Assembly: GCA_963836375.1 (NCBI GenBank)
Contig: CAWIJK010000004.1
Location: forward strand, 310,001 to 374,000
Direction: 5' to 3'
DNA: 64,000 nucleotides
Source of the DNA: CAWIJK01 sp963836375
GTDB lineage: Bacteria > Actinomycetota > Acidimicrobiia > Acidimicrobiales > RAAP-2
The position numbers and the translations under genes were made by a program. This document shows, piece by piece, positions 52,501 to 59,730 of this stretch (positions are counted from its first letter, which is position 1; each line of letters begins with the position of its first letter). The notes beneath the pieces were generated by a model. The model was not told where the DNA came from and did not search any database. It saw nothing but the letters and a program-made list of their open reading frames with translations.

Positions 52501-55287
52501 GTCCTGGCCGATGCCCCCAGCAGCGGGACCCCCACCGGGACGGTCACCGTCACCTCGGGGACCACCACCATCTGCGTGATAACCCTGTCCGGCGGGACGG
52601 GCACCTGCAGCCCGGGGGCCACCCAGCTCCCGCCGGGGCCATACCCGGCGACCGGCACCTACTCGGGGGACCCGAACTTCACCACGTCGGCCTCGACCCC
52701 CCAGGCCTTCGCCGTCACCATGGCCCTCAACACCACCACCACCCTGTCGATCGCCCCCTCGACGGTCTCCTACGGGTCCGAGAACTCCGCCGTCCTGTCG
52801 GTGACGGTCTCCCCGCCCGCCGGAGCGGCCGGGACACCGTCGGGCACGGTCACCATCACCACCGGCCTGACCACGCTGTGCACGGTCACCCTGAGCGCCG
52901 GAGCCGGGTCGTGCTCGGCCGCTCCGACGGCGCTGACCGCCTCGGGGACCCCGTATCCGGTGATCGCCACCTACAACGGTGACGTCAACTTCCCCACCTC
53001 GGTCTCGGGGCCAGAGGACCTCACGGTGCTGGCCACCGGGACCACCACCTCGGTGTCGGTCAACCCGGTCTCGGTCGTCTACGGGGCGGAGAACCTGGCG
53101 ACCTTCACCGTGACCGTCAACCCGACGAGCGGCTCGGGGGTCCCGACCGGATCGGTGCCCGTCACCTCGGGCGTCACGACGCTGTGCACCGTGAACCTGG
53201 TCGGCGGGACCGGGACGTGCTCGGCGCCGGCCACTGCGCTCGGAGCCTCGGGTTCGCTGTACACGGTGAGTGCGACCTACGGCGGTGACACCAACTTCAC
53301 CGGGTCGAACGGCACGGTCGGCTGGCAGGTCACCCAGGCGGCGACCACGACCGGCCTTGTGATCACCCCGTCGTCGATCACCTACGGGGACGAGCACGCG
53401 GTGGCGATCACGGCGACGGTCACGCCGGCCACCTCGGGGGTGCCGACCGGGACGGTCACCGTCAACAGCTCGCTACCGGGCTGCACGATCGTGCTCACCG
53501 AGTTGGACAACGGGACGGGGACCTGCTTCCTGGCCGACACCCAGCTGCCGGCGTCGGCCACCCCGTACGCCTTCACCGCCTCCTACCAGGGGGACACCAA
53601 CTTCACCGGCTCGACGTCGTCGACTGAGACCCTGACCGTGACCCAGGCCTCCTCGTCCAGCGCCCTCAGCATCACGCCCTCGACCATCAACTACGGGAGC
53701 GAGGACTCGGTCGCCTTCGACGTCACCGTCTCGCCCCAGTACACCGGGGTGCCGTCGGGGACGGTCACCGTGGCCACCGGCTCGACGACCCTGTGCACGG
53801 TGAGCCTGGTGGCCGGGGCCGGGACCTGCCACACCACCGCCCAGGCCCTCCCGGCGGCGGCCTCCCCCTACGCGGTGACGGCCTCCTACGGAGGCGACGG
53901 GAACTTCACCCCCTCGGTCTCGGCCGCCGAGGATCTGACGATCACCCGGGCCACCACGACCACCACCTTGTCGGTCGTCCCCTCGACCGTCGTCTACGGG
54001 GACGAGGAGGCCGTTCTCTTCGGCGTCACCGTGACCCCCGAGGCGGCCGGGGTCCCGAGCGGGACGGTCTCGGTGAAGTCGGGCTCCGTCACCCTGTGCA
54101 CCGTCACCCTGGTGGCGGCGTCAGGGACCTGCCGGACCACCGGCCTGGCCCTCGACGCGGCGATCACCCCCTATCTGGTGGTCGCCCAGTACGGGGGCGA
54201 CGTCGACTTCGTCCCCTCGGCCTCGGCCCCCCAGAACCTCGTGGTCAACCAGACCACCACCTCGGTGACGGTGGCCACCTCGGCCCAGCCGGCCAACCCG
54301 GGCCACCAGGTGACCTTCACGGCCACGGTGGGCGTGGCGTCGCCCGGCGGCGGGACACCGACCGGCACCGTGACCTTCACCAGCGGGTCGACCGTCCTCT
54401 GCGCGGCGGTCGTGTTGGCCTCGGGCATGGCCACCTGCACCGAGACGGCGCCCGTCGCCGTGAGCCAGGCGATCACCGCCTCGTACTCGGGGGACGTCAA
54501 CAACCCGGTGGCGGTCGGCCAACTGGTCCAGCAGATCCGCCACGGCTACTGGATGGTGGCCCAGGATGGCGGCGTCTTCGCCTTCGGTGACGCCCAGTTC
54601 TACGGGTCGATGGGGGGCAAGCCGCTCAACAAGCCGGTGGTGGGGATCAGCCCGACGGCCAGCGGGTCCGGCTACTGGCTGGTGGCCTCCGACGGCGGGA
54701 TCTTCAGCTTCGGCGACGCCCCGTTCTACGGCTCGACCGGGTCCATCACCCTCAACAAGCCGATCGTGGGCATGGAGGCCACGCCCGACGACGGCGGCTA
54801 CTGGCTGGTGGCCTCCGACGGCGGGATCTTCGCCTTCGGCGATGCCGGCTTCTACGGGTCCATGGGGGGCAAGCCCCTCAACCAGCCGATCGTCGGCATG
54901 GTGGCCACCGCCGACGGCCACGGCTACTGGCTGGTGGCCGCCGACGGCGGGGTCTTCGCCTTCGGCGACGCCACCTTCCTCGGGGCCGGGGGCTTGGCGG
55001 CCACCGCACCGGTGGTCGGGCTGGCCCCGACCACCACCGGCCAGGGCTACTGGCTGGCCACCGCGGACGGCAACGTCTACAACTTCGGCGACGCCGGCTT
55101 CTTCGGGTCCATGGGGGGCAAGCCCCTCAACCAGCCGATCGTCGGCATCGGGGCCACCGCCGACGGCCAGGGCTACTGGCTGGTGGCCTCCGACGGCGGG
55201 ATCTTCAGCTTCGGCGACGCCATCTTCGACGGGTCCACCGGCAACATCGTCCTCAACTCGCCGATGGTGAGCATCGCCACCATCTGA
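43531..55287 (+). CDS. Giant secreted protein: about 35 Ig-like domains plus C-terminal GYWL repeats
   Basis: 3,918 residues from GTG 43531, with GGGAGGG 7 nt upstream. Signal peptide: RRVVIAAAGTALVLSGTLAP, cleaved near VSAAG. About 35 bacterial Ig-like (Big) domains of roughly 90-105 residues run from about residue 40 to 3670, each with a YTATV/FTVTV strand, a TPTGTVT turn and YxGDxNF near the end. Most carry a Cys pair of the form LCTVTLxxGxGxC, likely one disulfide per domain. Residues 3671-3918 are six repeats of about 42 residues with GYWLVASDGGIFAFGDA. No LPXTG or C-terminal anchor helix is seen. Best read as a very long surface adhesin or stalk; what it binds is unknown. Confidence 0.93.
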   Translation: MRHAWSSMSGSLRRVVIAAAGTALVLSGTLAPLAVSAAGSQPSSTALVSSQNPSPLGTAVTYTATVSGSSGTPTGTVTFTDGVTTLCSGPVGLTTVNGTSADAMCTETGPSMTAGGHSITASYNGDGTYNTSSDSITQTVNTDTTATAVTSSLPTGSVVGVPVTYTATVTAGAGESAISPGGTVTFADNGTTICTATSPATASGGASTWTCLEPGASMTLGSHSIVATYAGDSNFGGSDNSATPFVQTVGQNTTTTTLSSSPPSPSPVGTAVTYTATVTAGSGVTAFSPTGMVTFTDGATICTVNSPSTSANGVSTWLCVEPASSMTAGPHTITATYGGDTNFTGSNKTITQTVNGTTSTTGVTSSQNPSAVGTAVTYTATVSAGGGVTAISPTGTVTFTDGATICTVNSPTTTGGGQSTYECTEPATSMTAGSHAIAAGYGGDANFSASSGNLTQTVNKGATTTVVTSPGPSSGGLAVTYTATVSSTAPSGISPTGTVTFKDATSTICTVTSPTTSGAGSSAYQCTEPATSMTSGTHQITAVYSGDTNFTGSDNTSSPFPQVVAPGTISITEAANPASPSDLGVAVTYTATVTTTNGSTIAPSSPTPNVTFTDTTAGWTCTPAQSLANPTPGQATASCTEPASYMTGGTHAISISYGGDQYFESATQGFSQVVSMHPSGSSTAITTSDSPSYPGAPVTYTAVVTGDTVIPPSGPVTFTSDTQGTLCASVSPSAVNDNTATYTCTVSGTTMPDGSQEITADFLGDISYGGSSANLTQNVSVASVDLVITSATNPSLAGNPVTYTATLTPNQGADITPSGTIAFFDNGVPIAACAASPLTPGAGSTAVATCTEPSQLMVTGTHPITAIYAGDNNYLGSDDLASQLNQVVNPNTTTTTPSVSGPGSPPYPAGQPLTVSATVSANPGGNQLTPTGTVTFVNHSGSNSYTLCTATLSGSGGTATASCTPNPSSPYFTVSPAGTIVATYNADANFSASVGSTPTPAFSQATPVAAISTSRQSSAAGAAVTYTATFADPNGGLVAPTGPVTFTDGVTTVCSLSSPSSTTGGVSTYACTEPGGSMTAGQHLITATFGGDANFVSAAASLTQNVVQADTSTAITANAPPTGTIYPVQTPLTLTATVTADQVSVDLNPPFPDNNGNLTDNGDGFVTFLVNKEAVPGCTDLPVTQTGLLTGTASCSTTMPQGNLAYTAYYSDTSGDTGYATSPVSSPVNYTIVYYSTDTTVSVNPASPVSGQPVTFTATVNPRDGYSVLPTGTIVFVVNGNPVTCDTGVSDPTLNTNNPPTATCTVDAGLAGGVDSVQAAYPGNGIYAASTGSLAVTVTRAPTVTAVVARAASSPSVTPVSGQTLRFDVTVAPNGSYAGTPTGQVAITTPGVAGVLCTVTLSAGAGTCNDTGVPVPWGTNVPFSATYAGDSSFSGSAGQTTLTINPQQLTVSSISVSPSPSSYGQPLTFTVAVTPQIPGSVATGPVTITSSTAGLGTLCTVTLTSTSNNTGSCTFTSSPTAPNYVPAGAVQFKATYGGDADFAGGEVGQTNSYVRRATPTVALTINPQNPVYGQYPTFGITVTPPVAGTVPTGTVTVTSNDAAGPGQVLCTYTVGTTPNSCTDTLLLAAQNNVTFTATYSGDGNFTMSTGTVQANVQQATTTTSVTATSAAYGQPVTFSVTVAPQIPGVTPTGTVVLTAPGITGALCTITLGVGGTGTCGSGNATIPPGGNVTYMATYLGDPNFLPSSATTTGSVTQTGSSTVLTFNPKTVAYGSENTIPFTVTVSPNPVGGGTPTGTATVKTGSTTLCTVTLSAGTGVCNAAAAALAASGTAYPVTATYNGDTNFTGSTSAGVNLTVTQATPTETLTVVPSTLTYGQESAGVFTVTVTSPGGGTPTGSVPVKSGATTLCTVTLVNGTGTCSPADTALPVTGSPFTITAPYPGDTNFSSATASTSLRVVGSSATTTLTVSPASVAYGNEHTVTISATVASTGAGIPTGTVTVTANGTSLCTITLASGSGTCAALANTVLGAGSYSLVATYNGDANFGVSTSTAKPLTVTQNGTTTALTFTPTTVAYGSENTVPFTVTVSPTNSGTPTGTATVKTGAVTLCTVTLSAGTGVCNAPAAALAASGTAYPVTATYNGDANFTGSTSTSTGLTVNKATPTETLTVTPSTLVFGQESAGVFTVTVTSPGGGTPTGSVPVKSGATTLCTVTLVNGAGTCSPADTALPVAGSPYTITAPYPGDTNFSSATASTSVRIVGSAPVTTLSVNPSSVAYGNEHTVTISAAVASSGSGTPSGTVTVTSGGNVVCTLTLSAGSGTCPALADTALAAGSYALVANYGGDSNFAPSVSAVQPLTVTQNGTTTALTFTPTTVAYGSENTVPFTVTVSPTNSGTPTGTATVKAGSTTLCTVTLSAGTGVCNAPAAALAASGTAYPVTATYNGDTNFTGSTSTSTGLTVNKATPTETLTVTPSTLVFGQESAGVFTVTVTSPGGGTPTGSVPVKSGATTLCTVTLSGGTGTCSPADTALPVAGSPYTITAPYPGDTNFSSATASTSVRIVGSAPVTTLSVNPSSVAYGNEHTVTISAAVASSGSGTPSGMVTVTANGTPLCTITLVSGSGTCPALADNALAAGSYALVANYGGDSNFAPSVSGLQPLTVTQNGTTTALSFSPTTVAYGSENTVPFTVTVSPTNSGTPTGTATVKTGAVTLCTVTLSAGTGVCNAPAAALAASGTAYPVTATYNGDANFTGSTSTSTGLTVTQAAPTETLTAAPSTLTFGQESAGVFTVTVTSPGGGTPTGSVPVMSGATTLCTVTLSGGTGTCTPADTALAVAGSPYTVTAPYPGDANFSATTAATTVRIVASASTTTLSVSPASVVYGNEHSLTISATVASSGAGTPTGTVTVTSGGTVVCTLTLSAGSGTCPALADNALAAGSYALVANYGGDSNFAPSVSAVQPLTVAQSATTTSLVVAPASVGFGSEDQAVFSATVLADAPSSGTPTGTVTVTSGTTTICVITLSGGTGTCSPGATQLPPGPYPATGTYSGDPNFTTSASTPQAFAVTMALNTTTTLSIAPSTVSYGSENSAVLSVTVSPPAGAAGTPSGTVTITTGLTTLCTVTLSAGAGSCSAAPTALTASGTPYPVIATYNGDVNFPTSVSGPEDLTVLATGTTTSVSVNPVSVVYGAENLATFTVTVNPTSGSGVPTGSVPVTSGVTTLCTVNLVGGTGTCSAPATALGASGSLYTVSATYGGDTNFTGSNGTVGWQVTQAATTTGLVITPSSITYGDEHAVAITATVTPATSGVPTGTVTVNSSLPGCTIVLTELDNGTGTCFLADTQLPASATPYAFTASYQGDTNFTGSTSSTETLTVTQASSSSALSITPSTINYGSEDSVAFDVTVSPQYTGVPSGTVTVATGSTTLCTVSLVAGAGTCHTTAQALPAAASPYAVTASYGGDGNFTPSVSAAEDLTITRATTTTTLSVVPSTVVYGDEEAVLFGVTVTPEAAGVPSGTVSVKSGSVTLCTVTLVAASGTCRTTGLALDAAITPYLVVAQYGGDVDFVPSASAPQNLVVNQTTTSVTVATSAQPANPGHQVTFTATVGVASPGGGTPTGTVTFTSGSTVLCAAVVLASGMATCTETAPVAVSQAITASYSGDVNNPVAVGQLVQQIRHGYWMVAQDGGVFAFGDAQFYGSMGGKPLNKPVVGISPTASGSGYWLVASDGGIFSFGDAPFYGSTGSITLNKPIVGMEATPDDGGYWLVASDGGIFAFGDAGFYGSMGGKPLNQPIVGMVATADGHGYWLVAADGGVFAFGDATFLGAGGLAATAPVVGLAPTTTGQGYWLATADGNVYNFGDAGFFGSMGGKPLNQPIVGIGATADGQGYWLVASDGGIFSFGDAIFDGSTGNIVLNSPMVSIATI
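48802..52419 (+). repeat. Four-copy higher-order repeat, three Ig domains per 903-bp unit
   Basis: Units begin at 48802, 49711, 50614 and 51517. The first is 909 bp, the other three 903 bp each. Every unit encodes three Ig domain types in the same order (TVAYGSEN, TETLT..FGQES, VAYGNEH). Copies 2-4 are nearly identical over long runs, so the expansion is recent or kept uniform by gene conversion. Residues 1758-2963. Confidence 0.9.
54541..55284 (+). repeat. Six C-terminal GYWL..DGG..FGDA repeats
   Basis: Six units of about 42 codons, each GYW(L/M)-x-DGG-(I/V)F-x-FGDA-x-F-x-GS. Units 1, 3 and 5 share SMGGKPLN(K/Q)P, and units 2 and 6 share a G(S/N)I(T/V)LN pattern, so an alternating pair was probably duplicated. 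May fold as a small beta-propeller. Confidence 0.8.
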
Positions 55288-55297
55288 CGGCGAAGGT

Positions 55298-55310
55298 CCG
55301 GGCCCCCCGG
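55298..55310. terminator. Short hairpin between convergent genes
   Basis: CCGGG-CCC-CCCGG lies in the 27-bp gap between the giant gene and the serine hydrolase gene. Short stem, no T-tract. Confidence 0.25.
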
Positions 55311-55314
55311 GGAG

Positions 55315-56487
55315 CTAGCGGCCCAAGGACGCGCAGACGGCGAGACCCTCCACCCGGCGGAGCTGGGTGAACGCCGGGGTCGCCGGGTTGGCGTTCAGCT
55401 GCTCGTTGACGACCACCACCGCCGAGCGCGTCCCTTCGAGGTTGGCCGCCGCGAACAGGGTGTACCCGGGGAGGTTCCCGGTGTGGCCGTAGACTTTGCC
55501 GCAGCCGGTCTCATAACGGAAGATCCCGAGACCGGCGGCGTTGGGGCCGGGGCCGGGGGGCCCGGAGTTGCCGGGCACGAAGCGGAGCTGCTCGGTCCGG
55601 GTCGCCGCGTCGAAGAGCCTGCCGCCCACGTAGGCCTGGATGAAGGTGTCCAGCTCGGCCGGCGTCGACAGCATCCCCCCCGACGCCCAGGCCAGAGCGG
55701 GGTTGAGGACCGCACTTACGTCCTCGGGCTCCCTGACACCCCCTGGCCCCGTCTCGACGTCGTAGCCGTGCACGTAGGGTTCGCTCAGCGCCGCGTCCGC
55801 CGGGAGCGACGTCGCGCTGAGCCCGAGCGGCGTGGTCACGTAGCGGGCCAGCGCCGCCTCGTAGGACCCTTTCGTCACCGCCTCGACCATGAGGCCGACG
55901 ATGATGTTGTCCGAGTCCGAGTAGCCGTAGCGCGAGCCCGGCTGGAAGGCCAACGGCTCGTCGGAGACGAAGCCGAGGAGCTGTCGGGGGGTCAGCTGGG
56001 CCTGGGGATCCGCGGTGAACACCTTTATGAACCCGGGGCTCTTGATGTAGTCGGGCACCCCGCTCGTGTGCTGGAGCAGCTGGTCGACGGTGATCGCCGA
56101 CCAGCGGGCCGGCAGGCCGGGGACCAGCTTCCCGACGGTGTCGTCGAGCGAGAGCTCCCCCCTGGTGACCAGGGCGAGGGCCACCGCCGCGTTGAAGGCC
56201 TTCGAGACGCTGGCGATCCGCACGGTCTCGTTCGCCCCGATGGGCTGTCTCGTCGTCACGTCGGCGAACCCGGCCGTCGTGATCTCGAGCCGGCCGGCCG
56301 ACCGGACGAGGGCGATGGCGCCGGGAGGCCCGCCGGGGAGGGCGACCAGCCGGCGCAGGCCCTGAGTGAGGGCGGCGGCGCCCGGGGCGCCGGAGGCCCC
56401 AACCGGGACGGCCGGGGCCACGGCGGCGAGGAGGCCGGGCAGGGCGGCGGTCGCCAGCAGACCGATCACAGCCCGGAGCCCCCTCAC
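55315..56487 (-). CDS. Secreted serine hydrolase (beta-lactamase class C / DD-peptidase family)
   Basis: 390 residues from GTG 56487; TACAGT 7 nt before the start suggests a leaderless mRNA. Signal-like N-terminus LRAVIGLLATAALPGLLAAV. Active site SxxK is SVSK within VRIASVSKAFNAAVAL; the YxN-type motif is RYGYSDSDN; the third motif is KVYGHTGNLPGYT (HTG in place of KTG). Also LDDTVGKLVPGLP, LLQHTSGVPDY and WASGGMLSTPAELDTF. It may act as a D,D-carboxypeptidase or an esterase. Cys residues near the end could pair. It is convergent with the giant surface protein gene. Confidence 0.88.
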   Translation of the reverse strand: MRGLRAVIGLLATAALPGLLAAVAPAVPVGASGAPGAAALTQGLRRLVALPGGPPGAIALVRSAGRLEITTAGFADVTTRQPIGANETVRIASVSKAFNAAVALALVTRGELSLDDTVGKLVPGLPARWSAITVDQLLQHTSGVPDYIKSPGFIKVFTADPQAQLTPRQLLGFVSDEPLAFQPGSRYGYSDSDNIIVGLMVEAVTKGSYEAALARYVTTPLGLSATSLPADAALSEPYVHGYDVETGPGGVREPEDVSAVLNPALAWASGGMLSTPAELDTFIQAYVGGRLFDAATRTEQLRFVPGNSGPPGPGPNAAGLGIFRYETGCGKVYGHTGNLPGYTLFAAANLEGTRSAVVVVNEQLNANPATPAFTQLRRVEGLAVCASLGR

Positions 56488-56840
56488 GCGCCAACTGTAC
56501 CGACCCGCCGGGGGCACGGGTCCGCCGGGGCCAGCTGGCCGACGTGCTGGCCGGGCCGCAGTCGCCGGGCGTCGCCGTGCCCGGCGCGCTGGGGGGCTCC
56601 TCGCCGGCGCCGACCCGGTCAGGACGGTGTGGGCGGTGTGGGCCGCCCAGCTGGGCGGTCTCACCTCCGCGGTGCACGGGGATCGGCGACGCTTCGTGGG
56701 ATGGGCGGCGGCCTACGTCGGGGTCACCGAGGTGCTCGACCGCGGCGGCGACGCACACCGAACGTGGCTCGTCGCGGCGCCGGTGCCCGGGGGACCCCGC
56801 CGTGAGCGACCGCTCGGAGCGCGCACCGAGGTCGGTCGGC
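56488..56840. other. Gap between atpC and the serine hydrolase gene
   Basis: A rightward frame from GTG 56627 (VWAVWAAQLGGLTSAVHGDR) looks mildly protein-like but runs into atpC antisense and has no ribosome site. I see no T-rich terminator for the atp operon here. Confidence 0.3.
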
Positions 56841-57368
56841 TCAGGTCGACGCCGGTCCCGAACCCACCGCGATGCGCAGCTCGGCCCGGGCCAGGGCCGC
56901 CTCGGCCGAGGCCAGCTCGATGTCCTCGGGGGTGAGGGGGGTGCCCTCGGATGCGTCGTCGGCCCGGATCCTGCCCGACGCCCGCAACTGGTCGATGCGG
57001 GCCTGGGCCGACTCCTTGGCCTGCTCGGCCCGGGGCACGTCGATGTCCTCGGCCCGCTCGGCGATGCCGGCCAGCAACGTCGCCCGGGTCGACCGCTCCT
57101 TCGAGGCCGCCTCGCTGTGCTCGCCGTCGGCGTCGAGCAGACCCGTCTCGACCTGCAAGAAGCCGCCGTGGACGGCCAGGCGGATCGGCTCGCCCTCGCT
57201 CTGGTCGACCCGGACCTCGGTGGAGACGACGTCGGTGATCAGGTCGGTGTGGCCGTCGAGGACGGTGAGGTCGCCGTCAGAACTGCGCAGCACCACGGCC
57301 GTGGCCGGGGTCTCGAGCAGGTTGGCCTCGGGCGAGACGACCTGCAGCTGGAAGCGGCCGTCGGCCAT
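56841..57368 (-). CDS. atpC: ATP synthase F1 epsilon subunit
   Basis: 175 residues, ATG 57368 overlapping the atpD stop by 1 nt (TGATG). N-terminal beta-barrel FQLQVVSPEANLLETPATAV, VLDGHTDLITDV and AVHGGFLQVE, then a two-helix domain. The C-terminal part is longer than usual (about 40 extra residues between the helices, DDASEGTPLTPEDIELASAE). Couples F1 rotation and can inhibit ATP hydrolysis. Last gene of the operon. Confidence 0.93.
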   Translation of the reverse strand: MADGRFQLQVVSPEANLLETPATAVVLRSSDGDLTVLDGHTDLITDVVSTEVRVDQSEGEPIRLAVHGGFLQVETGLLDADGEHSEAASKERSTRATLLAGIAERAEDIDVPRAEQAKESAQARIDQLRASGRIRADDASEGTPLTPEDIELASAEAALARAELRIAVGSGPAST

Positions 57369-58825
57369 CAGGCCTCCTCGCCCTCCAGCGTCTTGGCCTT
57401 CTCCAGCACCGACTCGACCCCGCCGACGTTGAAGAACGCCTGCTCGGGCACCTCGTCCAGGTCGCCCTTGATGATGGCCTCGAACGACTCCACCGTCTCG
57501 TCGACGGGCACGGTCACACCCTTGAGGCCGGTGAAGGCCTCGCCGACGTTGAAGGGCTGGGACAAGAAGCGCTGGATCTTGCGGGCCCGGGTCACCGTGA
57601 CCCGGTCCTCCTCGGACAGCTCGTCGAGGCCCAGGATGGCGATGATGTCTTGCAGCTCGCGGTAGCGCTGCAGGACGCCCTGGACCTGCCGGGCCACCGC
57701 GTAGTGCCGCTCGCCCACCACTTCGGGGGCCAAGATGTTCGAGGTCGAGGCCAGCGGGTCCACGGCCGGGTAGATGCCCAGTGCGGCGATCTGCCGGCTC
57801 AGCTCGGTGGTGGCGTCGAGGTGGGTGAAGGTGGTGAAGGGGGCCGGGTCGGTGTAGTCGTCGGCCGGCACGTAGACCGCCTGGACCGAGGTGATCGACC
57901 GGCCCCGGGTGGAGGTGATGCGCTCTTGGAGCTCGCCCATCTCGTCGGCCAGGGTGGGCTGGTAGCCGACGGCCGAGGGCATCCGGCCCAGCAGGGTCGA
58001 GACCTCGGAGCCGGCCTGGACGAAGCGGAAGATGTTGTCCACGAAGAGCAGCACGTCCTGGTTCTGGACGTCCCGGAAGTACTCGGCCATGGTCAGGGCG
58101 GCCAGGGCCACCCGCAGGCGGACCCCGGGCGGCTCGTCCATCTGGCCGTAGACCAGGGCCGCCTTCTCCATGACCCCGGACTCTTTCATCTCCAGCCACA
58201 GGTCGGTCCCCTCACGGGTCCGCTCACCAACCCCGGCGAACACCGAGACACCGCCGTGGTTGGTGGCCACCCGGTTGATCATCTCGAGGATGAGGACGGT
58301 CTTGCCCACCCCGGCCCCGCCGAACAGCCCGATCTTGCCGCCCTGCACGTAGGGCTCGAGGAGGTCGATGACCTTGATGCCGGTCTCGAACATCTGCGCC
58401 CGGGGCTCGAGCTGGTCGAAGTCGGGGGCCGGACGGTGGATCTCCCAGTGGTCGTCGACCTTGCCGATGTCGTCGGTGTCGAGCGGCTGGCCCAGCACGT
58501 TGAAGACGTGCCCGAGCACGGCGTTGCCGACCGGCACCTCGATCCCCTTGCCGGTGTTGCGGACCGGGGCCCCCCGGACCAGGCCGTCGGTCGGCTGCAT
58601 GCAGATGCAGCGCACCCGCCCCTCGCCGATCTGCTGGGCCACCTCGGCCGAGACCGTGACCTTCTTGCCGTCGAGCTCCAGGTCGACCTGCACCGCGTAG
58701 TTGATCTCGGGCAGGGCGTGGGGCGGGAATTCGACGTCGATGACCGGGCCGGCGATGGCCACGACGCGGCCGTCCCCCGGGTGCTGGCTCGCCGTGCCGG
58801 TGGCGTCGGGTGCGGTGGTGGTCAT
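57368..58825 (-). CDS. atpD: ATP synthase F1 beta subunit
   Basis: 485 residues, ATG 58825. Ala/Thr-rich leader, then GRVVAIAGPVIDVEFPPHAL. Walker A is GGAGVGKTV, then the catalytic Glu in GVGERTREGTDL, Walker B VLLFVDNIFRF, and the DELSEEDR loop facing gamma (canonical DELSEED). YVPADDYTDPAPFTTFTHLD completes the site. Holds the catalytic nucleotide sites of F1. The atpG stop is 5 nt upstream. Confidence 0.97.
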   Translation of the reverse strand: MTTTAPDATGTASQHPGDGRVVAIAGPVIDVEFPPHALPEINYAVQVDLELDGKKVTVSAEVAQQIGEGRVRCICMQPTDGLVRGAPVRNTGKGIEVPVGNAVLGHVFNVLGQPLDTDDIGKVDDHWEIHRPAPDFDQLEPRAQMFETGIKVIDLLEPYVQGGKIGLFGGAGVGKTVLILEMINRVATNHGGVSVFAGVGERTREGTDLWLEMKESGVMEKAALVYGQMDEPPGVRLRVALAALTMAEYFRDVQNQDVLLFVDNIFRFVQAGSEVSTLLGRMPSAVGYQPTLADEMGELQERITSTRGRSITSVQAVYVPADDYTDPAPFTTFTHLDATTELSRQIAALGIYPAVDPLASTSNILAPEVVGERHYAVARQVQGVLQRYRELQDIIAILGLDELSEEDRVTVTRARKIQRFLSQPFNVGEAFTGLKGVTVPVDETVESFEAIIKGDLDEVPEQAFFNVGGVESVLEKAKTLEGEEA

Positions 58826-58830
58826 GAGCT

Positions 58831-59727
58831 TCAGGCTCCCTTCGAGTTGCGGAGCGCCTCGGCTCCGCCAACGATTTCCATGATCTCGGTGGTGATGGCG
58901 TCCTGTCGGGCGCGGTTCATGATCCGGCTCAGCGTGGTGATGAGGTCGTCGGCGTTGTCGGTGGCCGCCGCCATGGCCCGCTGCTGGGCGGTGAAGAACG
59001 AGGCCGCACCCTCCAAGAGGGCGGTGAAGATCTCGGACTCGACCGCCTTGGGTGCCAGCTCGGCCAGGAGGGACTCGACGTCCGGCTCGAACTCGGTGTA
59101 CCCGCTCCCCGCCGCCCGGTCCCCGGCGTCGGCCGCCGGGTCGGGCAGGGGCAGCAGCTGGCGGGCCTCGACCACCTGGCTGCCGGCCGAGCGGTAGCGG
59201 GTGGAGACGAGGAGCACCTGGTCGACCTCGCCGGCCACGAACGGCGAAGCGACCACGCTGGCCACCTCCCGGGCGTCGGCGAAGGTGGGTCGGTCGCTCA
59301 TCCCGATGAAGGCCCGCTCGACCGGCTGGCCCCGGAAGCGGAAGTAGGAGGCGGCCTTCTTGCCCACGCTGAACAGGCGGACCTCGATCCCGTCCCGGCC
59401 GAGCTCGGCCACCAGGCGCTCGGTCGCCCGGAGCACCGACGAGTTGTAGGGGCCCGACAGACCCCGGTCGGCCACGATGGCCAGCACCACCACCTTGGCC
59501 CGCTCCTCGGGCGTCCCGAGGAGCTTCTCGGCCGCCGTCGGGTCCTCACGGGCGGCGTCGGCGACGATCCGGGCCATCCCCGCCCGGTAGGGGCGGTTGT
59601 CGGTCATGCGGTTCTGGGCCCGGACGATCTGGGACGCGGCGATCAGCTCCATCGCCTTGGTGATCTTCTTCGTCGATTGCACGGTGCGGATCCGCCTCCG
59701 CAGCACGCGCTCTTGGCCACCGGCCAT
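58831..59727 (-). CDS. atpG: ATP synthase F1 gamma subunit
   Basis: 298 residues, ATG 59727. The N-terminal helix RRRIRTVQSTKKITKAMELI then AASQIVRAQNRM, and the C-terminal helix AMAAATDNADDLITTLSRIM then RARQDAITTEIMEIVGGAEA, form the rotor shaft. The central Rossmann-like part has VADRGLSGPYNSSVLRATER. Normal length. Three nt after atpA. Confidence 0.95.
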   Translation of the reverse strand: MAGGQERVLRRRIRTVQSTKKITKAMELIAASQIVRAQNRMTDNRPYRAGMARIVADAAREDPTAAEKLLGTPEERAKVVVLAIVADRGLSGPYNSSVLRATERLVAELGRDGIEVRLFSVGKKAASYFRFRGQPVERAFIGMSDRPTFADAREVASVVASPFVAGEVDQVLLVSTRYRSAGSQVVEARQLLPLPDPAADAGDRAAGSGYTEFEPDVESLLAELAPKAVESEIFTALLEGAASFFTAQQRAMAAATDNADDLITTLSRIMNRARQDAITTEIMEIVGGAEALRNSKGA

Positions 59728-59730
59728 CGG

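Noticed and set aside
43531..55287. CRISPR or other array as the explanation of the repeats at 48.8-52.4 kb
   Set aside because: Repeats are in-frame 903-bp coding units without spacers.
56544..56935. Rightward protein-like frames between the serine hydrolase and atpC
   Set aside because: No ribosome site, runs into atpC antisense, and no recognisable family.
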